DNA of 17,800 nucleotides from Bacteroidota bacterium (GCA_023415275.1 JAEZLJ010000141.1:1-17800); one strand, 5' to 3'; shown: positions 6,845-15,025, numbered from the stretch's first letter. The notes: generated by a model from the sequence alone, not told the origin. Numbers and translations: made by a program.

Positions 6845-7621
6845 TTAATATTCGATTCTAAAGGCCAGGGACTTTGGATTTTCAAACAGGTCTGACAAAG
6901 TAGATTTGATAGTCACAGTTTTCTTGTCATCCGACAGTTTTACCATGGTACCTTCTACTTTAGTAACAGGCTTCGGCAGATGCAGGATGCTTGTATAAGT
7001 GACACTGCCCAGCATATCCCCGGCAGATTTCACCTGGCTATACTTGTCATTATTTTTCAGTTCTTCCAGTTTAGACTCATTTACCTTTCTTTCTATCAGT
7101 CCTTTTTTATACGTAATGTCAAAGAAATTATTAATAGAAGGCATACCTCCTTTATCATCCATTTCCGGCAGATTCTCTTCTTTCTTGTTCCCTTTATTGA
7201 ACACATCTACACCTTTACCGGATGCATTCAACTCAATGATCTTTTGAACATCTTCCAGCTTATTGAAAGGGTAGTTCATTGCCATGCGAAATACCTTGTC
7301 TTTTTGCTTCATGGTGATGCTCATGGTAGCATCTTTATACAACTGGCGTTGATCTTCAGTAATACCTGTAGCAGTGTCCATTACTGATTTGAGGCTGAAT
7401 GTGCTGTCAATGTCCTTTTCAGATAGCTTTTTTAGCTGGCTATTGGCGCTGGTGTCCATGGCAGCCATCATCTCTATCATATCGAACATACCACTCATAT
7501 CCATAGTGGTCTTATATGTTCCCGAACCATTGCTGGTAATGGTGAGTTCTTCTACGGTGTCAAGACAACCTGAGAAAATAAAGGCGGAAAAAATGAGAAG
7601 TAAAGCAGTTAGTTTTTTCAT
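6845..7621 (-). CDS. lipoprotein of unknown function, coupled to ispG
   Basis: A 258-residue protein with a lipoprotein signal: MKK, a hydrophobic core, and the lipobox FSGC with Cys19 as the lipid-bearing residue, so it is anchored to a membrane on the periplasmic side. The mature part begins with TVEELTITSNGSGTYKTTMDMSG, a beta hairpin-like start followed by a methionine-rich stretch (about residues 43-54), a lysine- and aspartate-rich middle, and a beta-rich C-terminus ending in FRIEY. I do not recognise the family. Only 2 bases separate its ATG from the ispG stop (TAATAATG), so it is almost certainly translated from the ispG message. Nothing in the protein shows a role in isoprenoid synthesis. 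A strong terminator follows. Confidence 0.82.
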   Translation of the reverse strand: MKKLTALLLIFSAFIFSGCLDTVEELTITSNGSGTYKTTMDMSGMFDMIEMMAAMDTSANSQLKKLSEKDIDSTFSLKSVMDTATGITEDQRQLYKDATMSITMKQKDKVFRMAMNYPFNKLEDVQKIIELNASGKGVDVFNKGNKKEENLPEMDDKGGMPSINNFFDITYKKGLIERKVNESKLEELKNNDKYSQVKSAGDMLGSVTYTSILHLPKPVTKVEGTMVKLSDDKKTVTIKSTLSDLFENPKSLAFRIEY

Positions 7622-7623
7622 TA

Positions 7624-9669
7624 TTATAGTTTTTGCATGACCTGCCGGGGTTCTACCCAGGCTTCATTTTCTTTTAATAGATTAATCAATTCTTCCACAG
7701 CTATCTCACTGGGCACATTGCGTTTCACGATTTCCTTACCCCTGTATAAAGTGATCTTGCCCGGACCACTGCCTACATAACCAAAATCAGCATCAGCCAT
7801 CTCTCCCGGCCCATTGACAATACAGCCCATGATGGCAATCTTTACTCCCTTAAGGTGGTTGGTAACCGCCCGTATTCTTGCTGTAGTTTCCTGCAAGTCA
7901 AACAGGGTTCTGCCGCAGGACGGACAACTAATGTATTCTGTTTTAGAAATGCGTGTACGTGTAGCCTGTAAAATACTAAATGATGTATTATTGATAAATT
8001 GTTCAACAGTTTGTGTCTGTATATAATTTCTTCCACTAACCGTTTCTTGGTTTGTAACCTGTTGTTTGTAGCTCTCGTTGGTCATTCCAAAACAAACACC
8101 ATCGCCCAGGCCATCTAAAAGTAAGGCACCACCTTCGGAAGCATAATGTACCAGGTGTTCATCCATAGTTTGCCAGTTACTATCTACAGTGATCACTACA
8201 GGATTTTGCATACCCCGGTTCATTAATTCGATGAACATTCTCCTGACAGCCGGCATGGAATGAGCATTTTGGCTACTTAGGCACAATACTACCTTAGGGT
8301 CATTTGCCATTGCGTCGAGATATTCCCAATCAGTCAAACCCGGGATGGCTGCAGCATCTTGAAAGCAATCGACTATTACAAAATTCATCTCGTTGCTTTT
8401 GAACTCCGCCTGGGTATAACCCACATCATCGAAAATGGGAAAGTATTTCAGTTTATCCTCCGCCATCATCCAGGTGGCAGGATAAACAATCACCTTTAAG
8501 GTACCCGGAAGTGAGAATTCGGGAATAGTGTGACCGGTAAATATATAATCTGCTGCCGTATCTGAAATGGTCCATTTATCCGTAATGGCATCATAGTTGT
8601 ATCCCACTCCCTGCAGATCGCCAGGTGAAATACTAGTTAATTTGCTAAGGTCTGCAATGACCACCGGAACCTGGTGTCCGCCAATATTACCAACAGGGAA
8701 AGTAGTCCTTCTCTTATATTCAAATGGATTATAAGGTAGTTTTTCTACCGGTGGAATGCTTACCGGTTCATTTTGATGTTCTGCTCTTTGCGTATATCGC
8801 TTGACAATATCCCGGCATACCGGTATTTCAAATTCAGGATCCTCGGTGAGTGACACCCTTATAGTATCCCCTAACCCATCTTCCAGCAACGTGCCAATGC
8901 CCGCTGCACTCTTAATACGACCGTCCTCACCATCACCAGCTTCGGTTACACCCAGGTGCAAAGGATAACATTCATTAAACTCATCGAACATAGTGCGCAC
9001 CAACAGCCGGTAAGCCTGTACCATTACCTGTGGATTACTGCTTTTCATGCTCAGAACAATATTGTGGTAGCTTTCGCTCCTGGCGATACGCAAAAATTCC
9101 ATGGCGCTCTCCACCATTCCCATGGGGGTATCACCATAGCGGCTCATGATGCGGTCACTCAATGAGCCATGGTTGGTTCCAATGCGCATAGCGGTACCAT
9201 ATTCCTTACAGATCTTTACCAGCGGGGTAAAGCGTTCCCTGATCCGGTCTATCTCCTCGGCATAATCAGCATCAGTATATTCAATGAGTTCAAACTTCTT
9301 CTTATCTACATAATTACCGGGATTCACTCTTACCTTTTCAATGATCCGTGCAGCTATTTCTGCCGCATTAGGCGTGAAATGAATATCAGCAACGAGTGGT
9401 GTTTTATAACCCCTCCTTCTCAACTCATTTTTGATCAGCAATAGATTTTCTGCTTCCTTCTTTGACGGGGCGGTGATACGCACCAGTTCGGCTCCCGCTT
9501 CAATACAACGAATGGTCTGTTCCACAGTGCCAATGGTATCCATGGTATCCGTGGTGGTCATAGTCTGTATACGGATAGGATTATAATTACCCAGTAAAAG
9601 ATCTCCCACTTTTACTTCTTTTGTTGCCAGGCGTTTATATTCAGTAAGACTTTCGCAATAAAACTGCAT
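7624..9669 (-). CDS. ispG: 4-hydroxy-3-methylbut-2-enyl diphosphate synthase, long form
   Basis: IspG (GcpE) carries out the seventh step of the MEP isoprenoid pathway, reducing MEcPP to HMBPP with a [4Fe-4S] cluster. The 681-residue length is that of the three-domain form known from Bacteroidota, Chlamydiae and plants; the common bacterial form has about 370-400 residues. The TIM barrel comes first (IQTMTTTDTMDT, VADIHFTPNAA, VRVNPGNY, IGTNHGSLSDR, VVSMKSS-like strand LSMKSSNP), then a large inserted domain at about residues 300-560, then the iron-sulfur domain with SCPSCGRTLFD (Cys582, Cys585) and MGCIVNGPGEM (Cys616, Glu623). The start is the ATG at 9669. It is followed after 2 bases by a lipoprotein gene. 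No other MEP gene lies in the window. Confidence 0.96.
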   Translation of the reverse strand: MQFYCESLTEYKRLATKEVKVGDLLLGNYNPIRIQTMTTTDTMDTIGTVEQTIRCIEAGAELVRITAPSKKEAENLLLIKNELRRRGYKTPLVADIHFTPNAAEIAARIIEKVRVNPGNYVDKKKFELIEYTDADYAEEIDRIRERFTPLVKICKEYGTAMRIGTNHGSLSDRIMSRYGDTPMGMVESAMEFLRIARSESYHNIVLSMKSSNPQVMVQAYRLLVRTMFDEFNECYPLHLGVTEAGDGEDGRIKSAAGIGTLLEDGLGDTIRVSLTEDPEFEIPVCRDIVKRYTQRAEHQNEPVSIPPVEKLPYNPFEYKRRTTFPVGNIGGHQVPVVIADLSKLTSISPGDLQGVGYNYDAITDKWTISDTAADYIFTGHTIPEFSLPGTLKVIVYPATWMMAEDKLKYFPIFDDVGYTQAEFKSNEMNFVIVDCFQDAAAIPGLTDWEYLDAMANDPKVVLCLSSQNAHSMPAVRRMFIELMNRGMQNPVVITVDSNWQTMDEHLVHYASEGGALLLDGLGDGVCFGMTNESYKQQVTNQETVSGRNYIQTQTVEQFINNTSFSILQATRTRISKTEYISCPSCGRTLFDLQETTARIRAVTNHLKGVKIAIMGCIVNGPGEMADADFGYVGSGPGKITLYRGKEIVKRNVPSEIAVEELINLLKENEAWVEPRQVMQKL

Positions 9670-9703
9670 AGGACAATCTCCCCCGGGAGCATTTAGTAAA
9701 AGG

Positions 9704-9711
9704 CAAAAATA
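9704..9711 (-). promoter_or_regulatory. possible -7 promoter element of ispG
   Basis: On the minus strand this reads TATTTTTG, matching TAnnTTTG, 34 bases before the ispG ATG. No clear TTTG is found at the proper distance upstream, so only half of the promoter signature is present. Confidence 0.4.
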
Positions 9712-9794
9712 TCGCTTCCTTTTCCATAAAGAACTGACGGATATCTTAGATAAGTCATAAAAACAGGCAGATAGAGGCTTATAGAGAGAAAAAA

Positions 9795-10382
9795 TTACCA
9801 GTCCTGGGCTTGTCCGCCTCCCTTTTGCTTATTCTGGTTTTGTAGCTTTTGCTGCAATTGCTTTTCCTTTTCCTGTAGTAGCTTAAGCTTTTGCTCTGCT
9901 TCATTTTGGCTCATGCTAGAGGACGACTTTTGTTGGCTTTGCTTCTGTTCATCCTGTTTTTTCTTTAATTCTGACAGGGCCTTTTGCAGATTTTCACGGG
10001 CATCTTTATCATCGGGGTTCAATCGCAGCGCTTTTTTATATGCTTCTATGCTGGCTTCCAGCTCTTTTTGTTTAGTGAAAGCTACACCCTGGTTATACGC
10101 TGTGGCCGACCTCAATTTGGTTTCCGGTTTATCATTATAAAGCTTTTCCAATACCTGCACGGCCTCATCATATTTCTTTTGCTTTTGAAGAGCATTGGCC
10201 AGGTTATACTGGGCGGTTGTATTTCCCTGTTCTACTGACAAAGCCTTTCTATATTGGCCTTCAGCCAGGTCAAACTGCGTTTGTATATAATATTTATTAC
10301 CCTTTATAATATAACTGTTGGCAGTTTGAGCATGTAGGGAGCATGTAAACAATATCAACAGGGCCGGAATAATTAGCTTCAT
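9795..10382 (-). CDS. batC: TPR protein of the Bat group (BatC-like)
   Basis: A 195-residue exported protein. Residues 1-19 form a signal peptide cut after LHA. Three tetratricopeptide repeats follow at about 21-54, 55-87 and 92-126, the last being SIEAYKKALRLNPDD. The rest is a Lys/Gln-rich coiled coil (about 130-182) ending in GGGQAQDW; a Trp end of this kind is familiar in BatC proteins. Its ATG overlaps the batB stop by 4 bases (ATGA), as in Bat operons of Bacteroides and other Bacteroidota, where such proteins are linked to aerotolerance or envelope stress. TPRs here would act as a protein-binding platform in the periplasm. The next gene, ispG, is 125 bases further on and unrelated. Confidence 0.82.
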   Translation of the reverse strand: MKLIIPALLILFTCSLHAQTANSYIIKGNKYYIQTQFDLAEGQYRKALSVEQGNTTAQYNLANALQKQKKYDEAVQVLEKLYNDKPETKLRSATAYNQGVAFTKQKELEASIEAYKKALRLNPDDKDARENLQKALSELKKKQDEQKQSQQKSSSSMSQNEAEQKLKLLQEKEKQLQQKLQNQNKQKGGGQAQDW

Positions 10383-11380
10383 GTTTTCACTCTTTTACGG
10401 TCAGGAATAAAAAGTTCAGTTAATAACAATCCAAGCATGGGCACCACCAGCCAGGCATAAAAACTATGGTAAGTGTATAAAGAGGTATCTCCAAGAGCCT
10501 TCTTATCAATCTCGGTGTATTGAGACATTATGGTCTTCACCGCTGTTTCGGCACTTTCCAGGTGAATGTATGTTCCATTAGTTACCGTGGCGATCTGTTG
10601 CAATATCTGTTCATTCAGCTTAGATATCACCACTTGCCCTGACTGGTCTTTTTTAGGTCCACCAGTAGCCGTATCCAGAATAGTGGTCCCTTCCAGGCTT
10701 CCAATGCCTATTGTATTGATCATAACCCCTTTTGAAGCCAACTGCTTGGCTTTGTCCAGTGCATCCTCATCGTGGGTTTCCCCATCAGTGATCAACACAA
10801 TGGAACGAAACCTGTCCGACTCCTCACCAAATGCTATTTCAGCCTTTTGCAAGGCATCGCCAATACTAGTGCCTTGTGAGGGTATAGCCCCCGGATTGGC
10901 TGTAGAAACATACAACCGGGCGGCCGACTGGTCAAAGGTCAATGGCATCTGCAGGTAGGCATTTCCTGCAAATTCTACAAGTCCAATGCGGTCATCCTTC
11001 AGGTTATCTATCAATTTGGATACAAACTGTTTGGCTCTTGCCAGCCTGCTTGGAGCAATATCTGAGGCCAACATGCTATTACTGATATCCAGAGCGATCA
11101 CCAGGTCTATACCTTTGCGTGCCTCTGCCGAGGATGCGTCGGGTTTCCTGGGATTGGCTAATGCGATACATCCTAGAGAAAAAGCTACCAGCACGATACC
11201 AAACTTAATAAGCGTCTTGACCCTGGAATGATTGGTGATCAGTTTATTGACCACAACAGGATCACCTGTTTTTCGAATGCTGCGCTTCTTCCAGATCTGG
11301 TAAAAGATATATAAGATAATAAAGAGAACAACCAGGCCGAGTAAATAAAAGGCTTCAGGATATTGAAATTGAAGATTCAA
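10379..11380 (-). CDS. batB: von Willebrand factor A-domain membrane protein (BatB-like)
   Basis: A 333-residue inner-membrane protein: helices at about 10-30 and 58-76, a VWA domain at about 90-285, and a final helix at about 307-326. The metal-binding MIDAS site is complete: DISNS (Asp98, Ser100, Ser102), Thr171 in GTSIGDAL and Asp199 in ITDGETHDED. This layout is that of BatA/BatB. I call BatB because the downstream gene is BatC-like; BatA cannot be fully excluded. In other Bacteroidota the operon runs MoxR ATPase, DUF58 protein, BatA, BatB, BatC, BatD, BatE; here only two members are present, with a beta-lactamase gene upstream and ispG downstream. TATTTTAG about 50 bases upstream is a one-mismatch -7 element. 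Confidence 0.85.
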   Translation of the reverse strand: MNLQFQYPEAFYLLGLVVLFIILYIFYQIWKKRSIRKTGDPVVVNKLITNHSRVKTLIKFGIVLVAFSLGCIALANPRKPDASSAEARKGIDLVIALDISNSMLASDIAPSRLARAKQFVSKLIDNLKDDRIGLVEFAGNAYLQMPLTFDQSAARLYVSTANPGAIPSQGTSIGDALQKAEIAFGEESDRFRSIVLITDGETHDEDALDKAKQLASKGVMINTIGIGSLEGTTILDTATGGPKKDQSGQVVISKLNEQILQQIATVTNGTYIHLESAETAVKTIMSQYTEIDKKALGDTSLYTYHSFYAWLVVPMLGLLLTELFIPDRKRVKT

Positions 11381-11482
11381 GGATCAGGTTTTTCGGTTTA
11401 AGGCAAAGAATGTGCTAAAATACATATTTGACCTCTTAAGCCATAGTTTTTACAAATGAAGACTTTTACCCCATCCCAAGGC

Positions 11483-12295
11483 CTACTTGTTTCCTTTCAT
11501 AAATCCTAACTGCGATAATATGCCCTTAAGGATCTTCATTCGTGTACCCGGCATGTCGAATTCTTTATTGGCAGACTCCAGGTTCAGGACGAAAAAATAG
11601 GGATGCCTGTTTTCTTCGATCCAACCCACAATCCAGCCTATTTGCTTTTTATGAATGCTATCCCATGACGCCCAGCCTGTTTTATAACTGAGCTTATATT
11701 CGGGGCGGTCTTCCATCAGCATAGCTGTTTTCACTATTTCCTGGTTGCGCTCGTAAAAAGGCAACTGGTTGAAATAAAGTCTTTTCACCAGTCCCATCTC
11801 TTCATCCGGGGTGATTTTGAGTGAATGGTCCAGCCAGAAAGTATCTATACGGGTCGTGATCTTTTTGGATCCGTAGGACAAAGAATCCAGCCAGTGCTGC
11901 ATAGTGTCCTTTCCAATTCGGCGGGCTACTTCCTGGAAATAAGGTACTGCAGATACCCGGAAAGCCTGGTACATGCTAAGGTCTTTATTCCAATCGGCTA
12001 CAGGCCTTGTCACGCCATCCCATTTAATAACCATGCTGTCATTGCTGATCACACCTGTCTGCAAGCCTATCAATGCATTCACGATCTTAAAGGTTGAAGC
12101 AGGCAAAAATGCACTATCGCGGTAACGTTCCAGGTTGTAAACCGTAAAGTTGCCCGTACTATTATTCATCAAGGCAAAACAGCCTTCTACTCCATTTTCC
12201 TTAAAATACTTACCAAGTGAATCATCAACATCCACATTATTGGGTGAACAGCTAATCAACAGAAATATTACGGCTAAACTGGAAAGAAATCTCAT
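11483..12295 (-). CDS. class D (OXA-type) beta-lactamase, predicted lipoprotein
   Basis: A 270-residue serine beta-lactamase of class D. The motifs sit in the expected order: STFK at 67-70 (nucleophile Ser67, Lys70 which is carbamylated in class D), SAV at 115-117, YGS at 141-143 in place of the usual YGN, FWL with Trp154, and KTG at 205-207. Tyr200-Lys-Leu-Ser-Tyr before KTG and the strand IGWIVGWIE also fit. The signal ends in LISC with Cys16, so it should be a lipoprotein, held in the periplasm. A BlaR-type sensor domain is also related to this fold, but this protein has no membrane sensor part. No mobile element or partner regulator is nearby, which points to an intrinsic gene. The substrate range cannot be read from sequence. 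Confidence 0.9.
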   Translation of the reverse strand: MRFLSSLAVIFLLISCSPNNVDVDDSLGKYFKENGVEGCFALMNNSTGNFTVYNLERYRDSAFLPASTFKIVNALIGLQTGVISNDSMVIKWDGVTRPVADWNKDLSMYQAFRVSAVPYFQEVARRIGKDTMQHWLDSLSYGSKKITTRIDTFWLDHSLKITPDEEMGLVKRLYFNQLPFYERNQEIVKTAMLMEDRPEYKLSYKTGWASWDSIHKKQIGWIVGWIEENRHPYFFVLNLESANKEFDMPGTRMKILKGILSQLGFMKGNK

Positions 12296-12315
12296 GTTTC
12301 AGGTCAAAATTTGGG

Positions 12316-12323
12316 CAAAGGTA
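12316..12323 (-). promoter_or_regulatory. -7 promoter element of the beta-lactamase gene
   Basis: On the minus strand this reads TACCTTTG, a full TAnnTTTG match, 20 bases before the ATG. The nearest upstream TTG (12349-12347) is 23 bases away, slightly long. The region 12296-12458 holds nothing else that I can name. Confidence 0.42.
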
Positions 12324-12458
12324 ACCACATGTCCAAAAGTTGTCATCAACAGTTATCACACAATAGGATGTATGATGTCATTCTAAAAAATAATAAATGA
12401 GATTTAAGGAACAAAGAGGTATAAGCCACTGGAAATCAATTGAAGACGAGAAAAGGCA

Positions 12459-12587
12459 TTAGATGTAAATGCCGTTCTTTAAACGGACATGCTTATTCCC
12501 CTGGCAATCTCTTTTCATGGTGGTACAGGAAGGTAAAGTGCTCATTATCAATATCCAGGCAGATAAAAGGAGAAAAATCCTCTTCAT
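12459..12587 (-). CDS. tiny lipoprotein, unknown function
   Basis: A 42-residue peptide with a lipoprotein signal: MKR, a hydrophobic core FLLLSAWILIMS, and the lipobox LPSC with Cys21. The mature part is only about 22 residues: CTTMKRDCQGNKHVRLKNG and a short tail, with a second cysteine at position 28. I chose the ATG at 12587 because it opens directly on a signal peptide; the frame extends to 12719 but those residues show no such pattern. Very small lipoproteins of this look occur in Bacteroidota, but I know no function. It lies divergently from the lipoprotein gene at 12737, sharing a 149-base intergenic region. Confidence 0.6.
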   Translation of the reverse strand: MKRIFLLLSAWILIMSTLPSCTTMKRDCQGNKHVRLKNGIYI

Positions 12588-12736
12588 TACGTACGTTTTA
12601 TTTATCAGTATAGGTATTCTTAGGAATATGGTTATAAAAACGGAGCCAGGCTTTTCAAACGCCACATGACGTAAGTTATTGTTTTGCCCGTTTATTACTG
12701 GTAATTTTAAAGGAGTCATTCATTAAATTAACATAT

Positions 12737-13315
12737 ATGAAAAGAATTCTACTCCCTTTTTTCTCACTGGTGCTTCTTTTTATAGCCTGCAATACCTCTG
12801 TAAAAACAGAGCAGGTGAATGAGGCAAACAATGAAGCTAAAGTAAAAGCAGCTTCCTCCACGGTAGATCCCCTGGCTGTCAAAATGCAGCAACTGGGGGC
12901 CATGCAACCCCTGGGGCTTGACGAACTGGCCGCACTTCTACCCACAAGCCTTGAAGGTATAAAGCGCAGCAACTTATCCATGAACAACAATATGGGATAT
13001 GCCACAGCTCATGCTGATTATGAAAAGAACAATAAGACTGATATGCGGGTAACCCTGTATGATTGCAGTGGCACCGCAGGACTGGCCTGGTTCAGGGCTA
13101 ACTATGCATCTAAATTAAAGGAGTCGGCCAATGATGACAAAGGCTACTCGAAAGTGATAGACCTGAATGGGGAAAAGGCTATTGAGGAATATGAAAGCCA
13201 AAGCAAGATCACATCCATCACCTATCTTACCCGGGGCAGGATCCTGGTAAACATTTCTTCACGGAATATGGACCCTGAAAAGGTAAAACTGGCAGCAAGC
13301 CAGATTGGCCAATAG
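12737..13315 (+). CDS. lipoprotein of unknown function
   Basis: A 192-residue protein with a lipoprotein signal ending in the lipobox FIAC (Cys18). A low-complexity Glu/Asn/Lys/Ala linker follows (about 19-42), then a folded part from about residue 45: MQQLGAMQPLGLDELAALLP, a strand-turn region around TDMRVTLYDCSGT, a WFRANYASKLKE helix, and strands KAIEEYESQ and RGRILVNISSRNMD. This resembles in a general way small periplasmic alpha/beta domains, but I do not recognise a family. It has its own terminator, shared with the converging kbl gene, and is most likely transcribed alone. AAAGGAG at 12709-12715 is too far from the ATG (21 bases) to be its ribosome binding site. Confidence 0.78.
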   Translation: MKRILLPFFSLVLLFIACNTSVKTEQVNEANNEAKVKAASSTVDPLAVKMQQLGAMQPLGLDELAALLPTSLEGIKRSNLSMNNNMGYATAHADYEKNNKTDMRVTLYDCSGTAGLAWFRANYASKLKESANDDKGYSKVIDLNGEKAIEEYESQSKITSITYLTRGRILVNISSRNMDPEKVKLAASQIGQ

Positions 13316-13325
13316 CCTTATAATA

Positions 13326-13363
13326 AAAGAAGGGGTGAAGTTTAAAAGCTTCACCCCTTCTTT
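13326..13363. terminator. two-way terminator between lipoprotein gene and kbl
   Basis: AAAGAAGGGGTGAAG (13326-13340) pairs perfectly with 13349-13363 over 15 bp, with an 8-base loop. Both outer ends give T runs (TTT) in their own direction. It lies 10 bases after one stop and 16 bases from the other, between converging genes. Confidence 0.9.
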
Positions 13364-13379
13364 CTCATTTGGTATGTTA

Positions 13380-14567
13380 TTATTTGATCACTCCCAATTC
13401 TTTTCCTATCCTGGTAAAGGCATTGATGGCTTTATCCAGGTGTTCCGGTTCATGGGCGGCACTGATCTGCACCCGTATCCTGGCTTGTCCTTTGGGCACT
13501 ACCGGGAAGAAGAAGCCTATAACATATATTCCTTCCTGTAAAAGGGCATCTGCAAACTTTGCTGCCAGCACAGAATCATAAAGCATTATGGGAACGATGG
13601 GGTGTTCTCCTTTTTTGATATCAAAGCCGGCTTCGGTCATTTTAGTCCGGAAGTAAGTGGTATTGTTTTCCAGTTTATCTCTTAAGGCAGTGGTCTCGCT
13701 TAACATATCCAACACGGCAATGCTGGTGCCTGTAATGGCTGGAGCAAGGGTATTGGAGAATAAATAAGGACGGCTGCGTTGGCGAAGAATATCTATGATC
13801 TCTTTACGACCACTCGTGAATCCTCCTGAAGCACCGCCCAAAGCCTTACCCAACGTACCGGTGATAATATCTATCCGTCCCATTACTCCACGGTATTCAT
13901 GAGTTCCACGGCCTGTTTTACCCATAAAGCCTGAAGCGTGGCTTTCGTCCACCATCACAATAGCATCATATTTATCAGCCAGGTCGCAGATCACATCCAG
14001 TTGGGCAATAGTGCCATCCATGCTAAAAACCCCGTCGGTAACGATGATGCGGCTGCGCAAATGAGCTGATTCTTTCAATTTCGCCTCCAGGTCTTCCATA
14101 TTATTGTGCTCATACCGATACCGTTGTGCCTTGCACAACCTCACCCCGTCAATAATGGAAGCATGGTTCAATGCATCAGAGATGATAGCATCCTGCTCAT
14201 TGAATAAAGGTTCAAAGACCCCTCCATTAGCATCAAAAGCAGCTACATAGAGTATAGTATCTTCTGTTCCCAGAAAGGTAGCCAGCTTTTGCTCCAGCTC
14301 TTTATGAATGTCCTGGGTTCCACAAATAAAACGCACTGAACTCATACCATACCCCCTGCTGTCCAGGTAATGATGGGCGGCTTCCAGTGTTTTGGGGTGA
14401 GAAGAAAGCCCCAGGTAGTTATTGGCACAGAAATTCAACACCTTCTTGCCATTCACCGTGATCTCTGCGCCTTGAGGCGAAGCGATAATACGTTCAGTTT
14501 TATATAATCCGGAGGTCTTTATTTCTTCAACCTCCCGGCGGATACGCTCAACAAATTTTTCGTTCAT
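13380..14567 (-). CDS. kbl: glycine C-acetyltransferase (2-amino-3-ketobutyrate CoA ligase)
   Basis: Kbl is a PLP enzyme of the alpha-oxoamine synthase family. With CoA it splits 2-amino-3-oxobutyrate, the product of threonine dehydrogenase, into glycine and acetyl-CoA. The 395 residues fit the family (about 398 in E. coli). Key segments: NFCANNYLGLSSHP (46-59), the SVRFICGTQDIHKELE motif (77-92), DALNHASIIDG (131-141), VDESHASGFMG with Asp207, and TGTLGKALGGASGG with the PLP lysine Lys241. The motif GTQDIHK favours Kbl over serine palmitoyltransferase or BioF. I place the start at the ATG 14567; the longer frame from a TTG at 14588 would begin inside the promoter element. A threonine dehydrogenase gene is not in the window. 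Confidence 0.92.
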   Translation of the reverse strand: MNEKFVERIRREVEEIKTSGLYKTERIIASPQGAEITVNGKKVLNFCANNYLGLSSHPKTLEAAHHYLDSRGYGMSSVRFICGTQDIHKELEQKLATFLGTEDTILYVAAFDANGGVFEPLFNEQDAIISDALNHASIIDGVRLCKAQRYRYEHNNMEDLEAKLKESAHLRSRIIVTDGVFSMDGTIAQLDVICDLADKYDAIVMVDESHASGFMGKTGRGTHEYRGVMGRIDIITGTLGKALGGASGGFTSGRKEIIDILRQRSRPYLFSNTLAPAITGTSIAVLDMLSETTALRDKLENNTTYFRTKMTEAGFDIKKGEHPIVPIMLYDSVLAAKFADALLQEGIYVIGFFFPVVPKGQARIRVQISAAHEPEHLDKAINAFTRIGKELGVIK

Positions 14568-14585
14568 AACAATGATTTGGAGTCG

Positions 14586-14593
14586 CAAATATA
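14586..14593 (-). promoter_or_regulatory. -7 promoter element of kbl
   Basis: On the minus strand this reads TATATTTG, a full TAnnTTTG match, 18 bases before the ATG at 14567. It overlaps the alternative TTG start, which argues for the shorter protein. An upstream TTTG at 14624-14621 is 27 bases away, too long for the consensus. Confidence 0.5.
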
Positions 14594-14675
14594 GTTACCT
14601 AAATAGCATATTGACCGGGACAAACACTCATGAAGCAGCGCCCTTATGGAAAAATTTTACGCTCTTCAGTAGAAT

Positions 14676-14683
14676 TATTTTTG
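14676..14683 (+). promoter_or_regulatory. possible -7 promoter element of the sigma-factor gene group
   Basis: TATTTTTG matches TAnnTTTG 54 bases before the ATG at 14738. The expected upstream TTTG is replaced by a T-rich stretch at 14655-14658. The stretch 14568-14737 otherwise holds only the kbl promoter. Confidence 0.42.
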
Positions 14684-14737
14684 GCATTCCTGTAACATAA
14701 GCGCGAATACCTTCGTCAAACCATTCAAACCAACGCC

Positions 14738-14941
14738 ATGAAAAAGGTAGTAAAAAGCAGGAACCTTGTACTTGCATTCCTTTTTATCTTTATTATTTCT
14801 GCTTTCTCCTTTATCGCCTATTCCAGGTCGCACAGCGTTTCCAATCAAATGGAGGAATGCTGCCAAAAGCCGGAATCCAACGGCAGCGAAATGCTTTGGG
14901 ATGTACTTTCCAGGCAAATTGTATCAGCGGTACATATGTAA
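14738..14941 (+). CDS. small single-helix membrane protein upstream of the sigma factor
   Basis: A 67-residue protein with a basic N-terminus (MKKVVKSRN), one membrane helix at about 10-28 (LVLAFLFIFIISAFSFIAY), and a tail of about 40 residues outside or in the periplasm. The tail holds a Cys pair (Cys41-Cys42) in MEECCQKPE and a closing amphipathic stretch, MLWDVLSRQIVSAV. There is no proper signal cleavage site, so it is likely a membrane-anchored peptide. It starts 84 bases upstream of the ECF sigma gene and shares its strand; it may be cotranscribed and part of the same response. I do not know its function. The frame, start and hydrophobic pattern support a real gene, but homologues would be needed for certainty. 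Confidence 0.62.
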   Translation: MKKVVKSRNLVLAFLFIFIISAFSFIAYSRSHSVSNQMEECCQKPESNGSEMLWDVLSRQIVSAVHM

Positions 14942-15025
14942 AAGCAAAATTTTTCTTCCTTTGTTGTAACTTTTGATGCACTCCAGCGTATAACTGTAGA
15001 ATCAAGCTGTTTTTGTTTACTGTTT

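Noticed and set aside
6390..7387. Open frames on the plus strand (6390-6839 and 6980-7387) opposite nadB and the lipoprotein gene
   Set aside because: They are shadows of real minus-strand genes, and one runs across the terminator at 6787-6820.
12588..12719. A 44-residue N-terminal extension of the tiny lipoprotein
   Set aside because: It would bury the signal peptide inside the protein, so the shorter start is preferred.
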